Origin: Bryobacteraceae bacterium
Lineage (GTDB): Bacteria > Acidobacteriota > Terriglobia > Bryobacterales > Bryobacteraceae
Reading direction: 5' to 3'
Assembly: GCA_025929455.1 (NCBI GenBank)
Contig: JAICMB010000268.1
Location: 1 to 5,403, forward strand
Length of the DNA: 5,403 nt
Shown: positions 1 to 5,227 of the stretch, piece after piece
Layout: each line of letters opens with the position of its first letter
How positions within the stretch are numbered: the first letter of the stretch is position 1
Program-made: the position numbers and the translations under genes
The notes under the pieces: generated by a model
Seen by the model: only the letters and a program-made list of their open reading frames with translations
What the model was told of the DNA's origin: nothing
The model's database searches: none

Positions 1-460
1 CGAAGCCATCTGCATCATCGAGTTTGCCGACGGCGCCGTCGGTCTAGTTTAGAACAGTTGGGCGCGGCGCGGGGGCATGGACGACCACATAGAGATCTAT
101 TGTGAGGGCGGCATCACCAACGGCAATTTGCACATGGGTAATGCGCTGCCGACATACAGCGAGTACGGTTTCGGGTACGCCGTCGAGAAGGCGCCCACTA
201 CGACCGGATGGACGTATCCCGTGTTCGACGAGCTATGGAACTACGGGTTTCCGCACGAGATGCGCCACTTCGCGCGCTGTGTGCGCGGCCGCGAAACGCC
301 GCAGGCCACGGGCGAGGACGGCAGGGTGGTGCTCGAAGTGATCTGCGCCGGCTACGCCTCCGCCGGCGAGACCCGCAAAATCGCGCTTCCCTTCCGGCCG
401 CAAAACGTACAGCGGCCGATCGATCTGTGGAAGAAGGCGGGACCGGCCGCGCGCGCATGA
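1..460 (+). pseudogene. Gfo/Idh/MocA-family oxidoreductase, C-terminal part, interrupted by an in-frame TAG
   Basis: The gene enters from the left edge; reading frame 2 gives continuous family-like protein on both sides of a TAG at 50-52. Before the stop the frame reads EAICIIEFADGAVGLV, and after it NSWARRGGMDDHIEIY. From family knowledge this is the C-terminal substrate-binding domain of Gfo/Idh/MocA NAD(P)-dependent sugar oxidoreductases, in which a Glu (GAG) would be usual where the TAG stands, so a single G-to-T change explains it. The tail carries features I associate with this family, such as NALPTYSE and GEDGRVVLEV. After the TAG the frame is open for 135 codons with no other lesion. 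An ATG at 77 could restart translation and yield a 127-residue fragment without the NAD-binding domain. The stop TGA overlaps the next gene's ATG (ATGA, 457-460). It may be a young pseudogene, a sequencing error or a read-through stop. Family assignment is firm; broken status is less so. Confidence 0.75.
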
Positions 461-1482
461 TCCCGCCGCCGCGCATGCTGCAGAACATCAGAAACCAGCC
501 GGAGTCGCTCGCGCGCGTGCTGGAGCATCAGTTCGGCGACGGGCGCTCGGCGCTGCTTGCGGCCGCACGCGTGTTGCACGATGCGCCGCGGATCGTGGTA
601 GCGGGCATGGGCGCGTCGTTTTATGCGGCGCTGCCGTTTGTCTATTACCTGAACGCACGCGGCGTGCCCGCGCATTACATCGAAGCCGCGGAGTTGCTGC
701 ACTATGGCGAGCGCTTGGCATCCGGCGCGGCCGTGGTGCTGGTCTCGCGATCCGGCGAGAGCGTCGAAATCGCGAAGCTTCTGGATGCGTTGCGCGAAAC
801 GGGCGCGAAGATGATCGGCGTGACAAACGAAGTCAACAGCACTCTGGCGCGTGGAGTGGGCACAGTCGTTTTGGTCAACAGCCTGCCCGACGAGATGGTC
901 GCGGTACAGAGCTACACCGCGACGGTGCTTACGATGCTGCTACTCTCGGCAGCGGCTACGGACGGACTGGATGAGGTTTATTCCGCCGCCGCTGCGCTCC
1001 CCGGCGCGCTTTCGCAAACCATCGAAGCTTCGTATGAGCCGCTCTCGGGCGCCGGTCCCATTTACATATTGGGCCGCGGGCCTACGCTCGCCTCAGCGCA
1101 CGAAGGCGCGCTGCTGTTTCACGAAACGGCCAAGCTGCCCGCCGTTGCCACTCCTGCCGGAACGTTCCGGCACGGGCCGGTCGAAGTGGTCGCGCCCGGT
1201 TTCAGCGCCATTGTTTTCGCGACAGAACCGGCGACGCGTGAACTCGATGCGCGCCTCGCCGCCGATCTGCAGCGTATGGGCGCGGATGTACGCACGGTTG
1301 CGCACGATGGGACCTGGCCGATTCCAAATGTCGATCCCGTGTTCCTCCCCGTGATCGAGATCGTGCCGGTGCAGATCGCGGCATTGCGCGCGGCGGAGCA
1401 GCGCGGCATACGTCCAGGCGAGTTCCGCTACGTTTCGCAGATAACTACTCAAGAAAGCGGGTTCCAGGCATACGGCCACTGA
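457..1482 (+). CDS. Double-SIS-domain sugar isomerase-like protein (GlmS isomerase-domain homologue)
   Basis: This 341-residue cytoplasmic protein has two SIS (phosphosugar-binding) folds and no N-terminal glutamine amidotransferase domain. The first SIS domain (about residues 40-165) shows the phosphosugar loop GMGASFYA (50-57) and VSRSGES (96-102). The second (about 195-320) shows LGRGP (205-209), EGALLFHE (216-223) and FRHGP (237-241). Aligned by eye to E. coli GlmS, Glu488 corresponds to E223 and His504 to H239. Lys485 is replaced by L220, and no Lys is seen at the Lys603 position near the C-terminus (FRYVSQITTQE). It is therefore unlikely to be a glucosamine-6-phosphate synthase. An FrlB/AgaS-like deaminase or isomerase acting on an amino sugar or glycated compound is plausible. 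I chose ATG 457 because it overlaps the upstream stop as ATGA; ATG 475 (MLQNIRNQPES) is an alternative. Neighbouring oxidoreductase and ROK kinase genes suggest a sugar catabolic operon. Substrate unknown. Confidence 0.88.
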   Translation: MIPPPRMLQNIRNQPESLARVLEHQFGDGRSALLAAARVLHDAPRIVVAGMGASFYAALPFVYYLNARGVPAHYIEAAELLHYGERLASGAAVVLVSRSGESVEIAKLLDALRETGAKMIGVTNEVNSTLARGVGTVVLVNSLPDEMVAVQSYTATVLTMLLLSAAATDGLDEVYSAAAALPGALSQTIEASYEPLSGAGPIYILGRGPTLASAHEGALLFHETAKLPAVATPAGTFRHGPVEVVAPGFSAIVFATEPATRELDARLAADLQRMGADVRTVAHDGTWPIPNVDPVFLPVIEIVPVQIAALRAAEQRGIRPGEFRYVSQITTQESGFQAYGH

Positions 1483-2371
1483 CGAGCGCGCGATCGGCGT
1501 CGACATTGGCGGCAGCAGCACCAAGATCGCCGTCGTGACTGCTGCAGGCGAAGCGCTTGCCATCGAAACCGTTCCAACCACGGCTGAACACGGCTTGGCT
1601 TCGTTTTTGCGAAGCGTGTTCGAGGCCGTCGAGCGCCTGTGCAGGGCACACGCGCCGGATACACGCATTGGCATTGGCGTCGCCGGCTTCGCCGACCCCG
1701 AGCGCCGCTGCATGTTCTTCAACGCGAATCTGCCGTGGCTGGAGCGCTACCCGCTCGCCGACGCGTTCGAGCAGCGCTTCGGCGGCAAGGTCGAGCTCGA
1801 CGCCGATTCAAACGCGGCGTGCTTAGCCGAGTATCGCTGGGGCGCCGGCCGCGGAAGCCACCGGTTCCTGTGTATTGTCATCGGCACGGGCGTGGGCGGG
1901 GGCATGGTCGTCAATGGCGAGTTGGTTCGTTTCGCGCACGGCGGGCTCGGCGATTTCGGCCACGTGATTGTGGATCCCGATGGTCCTGCCTGCGAGGCCG
2001 GCTGCCACGGCTGCGCCGAAGCGATGATCGCCGCGCCCGCGCTGGCCGCCCGCGCACAATCGTTCGCACCCGGCGCTACCACGCGCGAAGTCATCGAGAG
2101 GGCGCGCGAGGGTGACGAAAACGCCCGCGCGCTACTGGCTCGCGCGGGCCGCTGGCTCGGGATCGCGCTCGCCTCGCAAACGGTGATCACGTTTCCCGAT
2201 TGCATCGCCGTAGGCGGCGGTGTCGCGGAAGCGGGCGAGTTGCTGCTTGCGCCCGCACGCGCCCAGTTTGAGCACTCAACAGGCGCGTTTTACCGCGAGG
2301 GCGTCCGCATGGTCGCCGCGCGACTCGGCTGGAAAGCAACGGTGATGGGCGCCGCCGCCCTCGTGCTATGA
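1472..2371 (+). CDS. ROK-family sugar kinase, no canonical start codon (inferred ACG start)
   Basis: ROK kinases phosphorylate hexoses or N-acetylhexosamines with ATP in the cytoplasm; some family members are regulators, but no DNA-binding N-terminus is present here. Numbering from 1472 gives 299 residues, the usual ROK length. Visible motifs are the N-terminal phosphate-binding GVDIGGSSTK (9-18), DADSNAA (110-116) with D112 as probable catalytic base, the second phosphate loop IGTGVGGG (137-144), and GDFGH (160-164) where most ROKs have GExGH. The zinc motif is CEAGCHGCAE (174-183), a rearranged form of the usual CxCGxxGCxE. The first GTG in frame (1535) would delete the DIGG motif. Upstream to the in-frame TAA at 1442-1444 there is no ATG, GTG or TTG. 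ACG 1472 reads (M)ATDERAIGVDIGG, an excellent ROK N-terminus, so it is either a rare ACG start or an ATG changed by one base. The gene overlaps the SIS gene by 11 bases, suggesting coupling. Specificity cannot be assigned. Confidence 0.85.
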   Translation, partial: TATDERAIGVDIGGSSTKIAVVTAAGEALAIETVPTTAEHGLASFLRSVFEAVERLCRAHAPDTRIGIGVAGFADPERRCMFFNANLPWLERYPLADAFEQRFGGKVELDADSNAACLAEYRWGAGRGSHRFLCIVIGTGVGGGMVVNGELVRFAHGGLGDFGHVIVDPDGPACEAGCHGCAEAMIAAPALAARAQSFAPGATTREVIERAREGDENARALLARAGRWLGIALASQTVITFPDCIAVGGGVAEAGELLLAPARAQFEHSTGAFYREGVRMVAARLGWKATVMGAAALVL

Positions 2372-2427
2372 CGCAGCAGCCGTGGCGCGGGCGGTCTTGC
2401 TGCCTGCGCGTGCCTCTGCTGTACTGA
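2368..2427 (+). promoter_or_regulatory. Possible 19-residue leader ORF between the kinase and pyrD
   Basis: An ATG overlapping the kinase stop (ATGA, 2368-2371) opens a 19-codon frame that ends in TGA at 2425-2427, five bases before the pyrD ATG at 2433. pyrD has no visible Shine-Dalgarno of its own, so ribosomes ending this mini-ORF could reinitiate on pyrD. The peptide resembles nothing I recognise. The arrangement may be chance in GC-rich DNA. Confidence 0.2.
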
Positions 2428-2432
2428 TTGCA

Positions 2433-3344
2433 ATGAACCGCCTCGCAACTACGCTGTGCGGGATCGAACTGCGCAACCCCGTGCTGGCCGCCTCCGGCAC
2501 CTACGGATACGGCGTTGAGTTCGCTTCCGTCGCGGATCTCAACGCAATCGGCGGCGTGGTCGTGAAAGGCCTCTCGCGCGAGCCGATCGAAGGCAATCCC
2601 GCGCCGCGTTTGTGGGAAACCCCGTGCGGCATGATCAACTCCGTCGGCCTGCAAAACATAGGCGCGCGCGCGTTCGTTACGGAAAAACTGCCCGCCTTGC
2701 GCGGCTATGATGCGCGCATTTTTTGCAACGTATTCGGCTACGACACGGACGATTACTTAGAGGTCGTGCGCATTCTCAACGACGCCGACGGCATCGCAGC
2801 GTATGAGCTGAACGTGTCCTGCCCCAACACCAAGCACGGGGGCATGTTCTTTTCGAGCGATCCATCGCTGCTCGCCGAAGTCACCGCTGCCGTTATCGCG
2901 ATCGCGCGCCGTCCGATCATCGTAAAGCTGTCGCCCAACGTCGCGCGTGTCGACGTGCTCGCGAAGGCCGCTGAAGACGCCGGTGCGAACGCGATCAGCC
3001 TCGTGAACACGTTCGTCGCGCTCGCCATCGACGCGCACACGCGCCGTCCCCGTGTCGGTGCTGGATTCGGCGGCTTATCCGGCCCTGCTGTCAAGCCCAT
3101 CGCACTGCGCATGGTTTACGAAGCGGCCCGCGCAGTGCGTATTCCCATCATTGGCCTCGGCGGCATCGCCACTGGCGAAGATGCCGCCGAGTTTCTGATC
3201 GCCGGGGCCTTGGCAGTGCAGGTCGGCACCGCAAATTTTCGCGAACCCGCAGCCCCCCAGCGCATAGCTTGCGAATTGGACGAGTTGGTCCGATCGGAAA
3301 AACTCCCCAACGTGCGCGAGCTCTGCGGGACGGTGCGAATTTAG
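2433..3344 (+). CDS. pyrD: Dihydroorotate dehydrogenase, class 1B catalytic subunit
   Basis: The enzyme oxidises dihydroorotate to orotate with FMN, the fourth step of de novo pyrimidine synthesis, in the cytoplasm. The 303-residue length is normal for the class 1 enzyme. Visible motifs are MINSVGLQN (67-75) and NVSCPNTKHGG (127-137) with the class 1 catalytic Cys130; class 2 enzymes have Ser instead. Further on are IVKLSPN with K165, SLVNTF with N192, the class-1B-like GGLSGPAVKPIALRM (213-227), and the FMN phosphate-binding segments GLGGI (241-245) and VQVGTANF (262-269). ATG 2433 gives the family-typical start MNRLATTLCGIELRNPVLAA. A GTG at 2382 would add 17 non-conserved residues. Class 1B enzymes normally pair with the iron-sulfur/FAD subunit PyrK, which is not in this window. 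The stop codon overlaps that of the convergent PEP-CTERM gene. Assignment to class 1B rather than 1A rests on recalled family motifs. Confidence 0.95.
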   Translation: MNRLATTLCGIELRNPVLAASGTYGYGVEFASVADLNAIGGVVVKGLSREPIEGNPAPRLWETPCGMINSVGLQNIGARAFVTEKLPALRGYDARIFCNVFGYDTDDYLEVVRILNDADGIAAYELNVSCPNTKHGGMFFSSDPSLLAEVTAAVIAIARRPIIVKLSPNVARVDVLAKAAEDAGANAISLVNTFVALAIDAHTRRPRVGAGFGGLSGPAVKPIALRMVYEAARAVRIPIIGLGGIATGEDAAEFLIAGALAVQVGTANFREPAAPQRIACELDELVRSEKLPNVRELCGTVRI

Positions 3345-3955
3345 GCGCGTTTGCGGCGCAGCAGCGCCAGTCCACTCAGGGCCGCGCCAAGCAGCGCGAA
3401 CGTGGCCGGCTCTGGCGTAGCACGAACATCGGTAACGCCCAGGGTCACATTGTCCATTGCGAAATGCGTGCCACTGCCGGTGTAGCCCGGGTGCTGTTCG
3501 CCGCCCGCGCTTACGAAGTTGACCGTATCGATGTTTGCCCAATTGAACGAATAGAGAGTCGGCGCCGTGGCGCTCGGGATCACGGTCATTTCGTCGACAA
3601 TGTTCCCGTTCAGCAAACCCTGAATTCTCACGTTCAGACCATCGTTCCAGGCCGCGGTGATATATACGCTGATCAACGTGAATGGGTTCGTGCTCGAAAA
3701 GCTGGCGGGGTCGCCAAACGCGTTATACGCCACATTGTTCGGACTCACGATTCCAGCCTGATACCCGCTCGGGTTGCTGTTGTAATTCACGCCATCGAGT
3801 GCAAAGAAATTGTCCCAGTTCAGCCCGGCATACCCGTTCGCGATCTGTATCCCCCCACTGGCCGACAGATCGTCAAACGTTACAGTCCCGGCAGCCGCGG
3901 GCAAGCTCAACAGCGCGGCCGCACCCAGCACACCAAAAAGCATGCGAAGTTTCAT
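3341..3955 (-). CDS. PEP-CTERM sorting-domain secreted protein
   Basis: This 204-residue exported protein has an N-terminal signal peptide: MKLR, a hydrophobic core to about residue 18, and probable cleavage after LPAAA at 22. The mature part (about 23-175) is rich in Asn, Gly, Ser and aromatic residues, as in a beta-sandwich, for example GYAGLNWDNFF, AAWNDGLNVRIQG and GSGTHFAMDNVTLG. Similar modules recur in PEP-CTERM proteins, but I know no assigned function. The C-terminus is a textbook PEP-CTERM signal: PEP at 181-183, a hydrophobic helix, then the basic tail RRKRA. Such proteins are processed by an exosortase and handed to the cell surface or extracellular matrix; no exosortase is in this window. 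ATG 3955 was chosen because it starts the signal peptide and has GAGGAA nine bases upstream (3965-3970). An in-frame GTG at 4021 would place 22 polar residues before the signal. The ribosome binding site lies inside a predicted stem. Confidence 0.92.
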   Translation of the reverse strand: MKLRMLFGVLGAAALLSLPAAAGTVTFDDLSASGGIQIANGYAGLNWDNFFALDGVNYNSNPSGYQAGIVSPNNVAYNAFGDPASFSSTNPFTLISVYITAAWNDGLNVRIQGLLNGNIVDEMTVIPSATAPTLYSFNWANIDTVNFVSAGGEQHPGYTGSGTHFAMDNVTLGVTDVRATPEPATFALLGAALSGLALLRRKRA

Positions 3956-3959
3956 ATTC

Positions 3960-4010
3960 GTGTGTTCCTCGAAGTGAAGAGTTTCAACTTCGCCAGTATG
4001 AGGAACACAC
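3960..4010 (-). promoter_or_regulatory. Stem-loop in the PEP-CTERM gene leader that would sequester its Shine-Dalgarno
   Basis: GTGTGTTCCTC (3960-3970) and its exact reverse complement GAGGAACACAC (4000-4010) form an 11-bp perfect inverted repeat. Read as the leftward mRNA, the 3' arm begins with GAGGAA, the Shine-Dalgarno of the gene starting at 3955, and the stem ends four bases before the AUG. The 29-base interior can fold a second helix: 3987-3991 with 3971-3975, a bulged base at 3986, 3983-3985 with 3976-3978, and a 4-base loop. This leaves an 8-base bulge on one side only. No U-tract follows, so it does not look like a terminator. Pairing is directly visible; a regulatory role is inferred. 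It could alternatively be a DNA operator with half-sites about 40 bp apart. Confidence 0.6.
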
Positions 4011-4067
4011 TCGCAACGCACACTCCCGCGATAGTTCCGGTACCGCGCCCCGCCGAGCGATTTCGTT

Positions 4068-4436
4068 CTAGTACCGGCCGCGGTCTGCCCGCAAATCCCG
4101 CAAGGCCCGCAAATCGCGCGACAGCCTGTTGCGGTCGCGCGCCTGCAACGTATTGCGCTCCACCACGTTCTTCACGTCGTCGATGGCCTCGTCCAGGCGG
4201 TCTTTCGAGAATTTGCCCTCGCGCAGGTTGCGGTCGAAGTCCGAGAGATGCTTCAGCGCGTTGTCCAGCCGCTCGCGTTCCTTGTCGTTGCGAGTCCCGA
4301 GGCTCTTCACGTTTTGCAAATCGTCCTGTACGTGCTGTACCAGCTCGCGCGCGTCTCGATGACGGCCATGCTGCGCCACCGCGGCGGGCGCCAGCGCAAT
4401 GGTAAATGCAATCAGCAAAGCTACGATATGCTTCAT
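4068..4436 (-). CDS. Small secreted, charged helical protein of unknown function
   Basis: The 122-residue product has a clear Sec signal peptide: MKH, a hydrophobic core at 4-16, and probable cleavage after AVA at 21. The mature protein of about 101 residues is strongly charged, rich in Arg, Asp, Glu, Lys and Leu, and almost free of Gly and Pro. It has heptad-like spacing (for example ELVQHVQDDLQNVKSLG and ERLDNALKHLSDFDRNL), suggesting a helical or coiled-coil bundle in the periplasm or outside the cell. The C-terminus carries three LR repeats encoded by a 9-base tandem repeat. I recognise no named family. ATG 4436 is the natural start because the signal peptide begins there. No Shine-Dalgarno is visible upstream, but a sigma-70-like promoter sits so close that the mRNA may be nearly leaderless. 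The PEP-CTERM gene follows after 112 bases on the same strand and may be co-transcribed. Confidence 0.8.
   Translation of the reverse strand: MKHIVALLIAFTIALAPAAVAQHGRHRDARELVQHVQDDLQNVKSLGTRNDKERERLDNALKHLSDFDRNLREGKFSKDRLDEAIDDVKNVVERNTLQARDRNRLSRDLRALRDLRADRGRY
4088..4114 (-). repeat. Three tandem 9-bp units at the 3' end of the small secreted protein gene
   Basis: On the plus strand the units are CCCGCAAAT, CCCGCAAGG and CCCGCAAAT, with a 9-base period. On the coding strand they specify three xLR tripeptides (the LRALRDLRA stretch, with the repeats offset by one base from the codon frame). The first and third units are identical, as expected from slippage or short tandem duplication. Confidence 0.6.
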
Positions 4437-4445
4437 ACGCGCATC

Positions 4446-4474
4446 ATTGTAGCGGGGAATCGCCGAACTTTCAC
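4446..4474 (-). promoter_or_regulatory. Sigma-70-like promoter for the small secreted protein gene
   Basis: On the minus strand a -35 box GTGAAA (4474-4469, 4 of 6 to TTGACA) is followed by a 17-base spacer and a -10 box TACAAT (4451-4446, 5 of 6 to TATAAT). The expected start of transcription is near 4439, only about three bases before the ATG at 4436. The -35 box overlaps the stop codon of the upstream DedA-like gene. Spacing is ideal, but the boxes were matched by eye. Confidence 0.5.
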
Positions 4475-5091
4475 GCGTTCTGCGGCTGCGGAGCGCCTTT
4501 CTTGCCGCGCCGCAGCCATTTCATGATCGACAGTACGCTGCCGGCCACGAACAGCGCGATGAGGCCGATCATTGTCCATTCAAACGGTCCCGACTTGGCG
4601 ATGCTGATGATGCGCTTCCCAAAGAACACCGCGAGCAGGCCTACCAGCGTGAATCGCACCACGCGCGACACCGCGATCAGCGTCAGTTCCTTCCAGCGGG
4701 GATATTCGAACGCCGACGCCGCCGCTACCACAGCCGTGAACGGAAACGGCGGCGGCGCGAGCGACGCAAAGATGAGGGACGCCGCGGCGCGGTCGCCGAT
4801 CTTCTTCTTCAGATAATCGAATCGCTTCTGCGAAACCAGTTTTTTCAACCCCTCTTCGCCTTCTTTACGCGCCACCAGGTCCAGCAGGAAGACGCCGCAC
4901 ACCGACCCCAGCGCGGCCATCGGCGCATAGAACCAGAGATGGCCGGGGTGCTGCGAAGTCAGGCCGATGATCAGCAGGTCGTTGCCTAGCGGCATGAAAA
5001 GAAACGATGAGTCGAGCGTGCCTAGAATCAGCAGCCCCCACGGCCCCAAGTGGGCGAGGATCAGGTAAGCGTGCTTAACAAAGGCATCCAA
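4471..5091 (-). CDS. DedA/VTT-domain (SNARE-associated Golgi type) membrane protein
   Basis: This 206-residue inner-membrane protein belongs by pattern to the DedA/VTT superfamily, close to the short YqaA-like type. Hydrophobic segments lie at about 12-45 (probably a re-entrant plus a membrane helix, with the polar motif LDSSFLFMPLGNDLL), 55-74, 105-127 (LAPPPFPFTAVVAAAS), 138-158 and 172-193, with a basic tail RRGKKGAPQPQNA. Characteristic elements are the Pro-rich re-entrant segment at 113-117 and the Arg pair in SRVVRF (142-147). From family knowledge, DedA proteins move lipid carriers such as undecaprenyl phosphate or phospholipids across the membrane and support envelope homeostasis; the substrate here is not known. 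The start is TTG 5091, supported by AGGA eight bases upstream (5100-5103 on the plus strand); the first in-frame ATG would lose the first membrane segment. The downstream secreted-protein gene lies 34 bases away but has its own promoter candidate. Confidence 0.87.
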   Translation of the reverse strand: MDAFVKHAYLILAHLGPWGLLILGTLDSSFLFMPLGNDLLIIGLTSQHPGHLWFYAPMAALGSVCGVFLLDLVARKEGEEGLKKLVSQKRFDYLKKKIGDRAAASLIFASLAPPPFPFTAVVAAASAFEYPRWKELTLIAVSRVVRFTLVGLLAVFFGKRIISIAKSGPFEWTMIGLIALFVAGSVLSIMKWLRRGKKGAPQPQNA

Positions 5092-5141
5092 GAGATGTTC
5101 CTGTCTGGTGGACGCCGTTTAAAGTGAAATTGCACCGCAAT

Positions 5142-5168
5142 CGCGTTAGCTGCGTCCGCCCTAACGCG
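5142..5168. repeat. 8-bp perfect dyad in the divergent intergenic region
   Basis: CGCGTTAG (5142-5149) and CTAACGCG (5161-5168) are exact reverse complements separated by 11 bases, with half-site centres 19 bp apart. The dyad lies between the divergent DedA-like gene (start 5091) and the gene beginning at 5228. It could be an operator serving one or both genes, or a hairpin in a leader. No T-tract follows on either strand, so a terminator is unlikely. Confidence 0.45.
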
Positions 5169-5227
5169 CTGATCAATGGGAATTTTCCGATGTAACATTG
5201 TGTTCCGGGTAGGTGTCGAATAGAACG

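Noticed and set aside
208..456. Upstream extension of the SIS protein frame to an ATG at 208
   Set aside because: It overlaps the conserved oxidoreductase frame and translates to Arg-rich shadow sequence; SIS homology begins after 457.
2382..2432. GTG start for pyrD at 2382
   Set aside because: The extra 17 residues are not family-like and no Shine-Dalgarno precedes the GTG; ATG 2433 gives the normal N-terminus.
3355..3368. Hairpin GGCGC-AGCA-GCGCC just after pyrD as a terminator
   Set aside because: The stem is only 5 bp, there is no T-tract on either strand, and it lies inside the coding end of the PEP-CTERM gene (Arg/Leu codons).
3956..4021. N-terminal extension of the PEP-CTERM protein from GTG 4021
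   Set aside because: It would bury the signal peptide behind 22 polar residues, and the frame merely runs through the hairpin; ATG 3955 has a proper Shine-Dalgarno.
3269..4405. A 378-codon open frame on the plus strand, antisense to the two secreted-protein genes
   Set aside because: Its composition is Arg/Pro-rich in the way of GC-rich shadow frames, it shows no recognisable domain, it overlaps pyrD, and the minus-strand genes have signal peptides and a PEP-CTERM motif that prove that strand is coding.
5169..5227. Promoter boxes TGATCA and TAACAT before the gene at 5228
   Set aside because: The spacing of 17 is fine, but only 3 and 4 of 6 bases match consensus, too weak to call.
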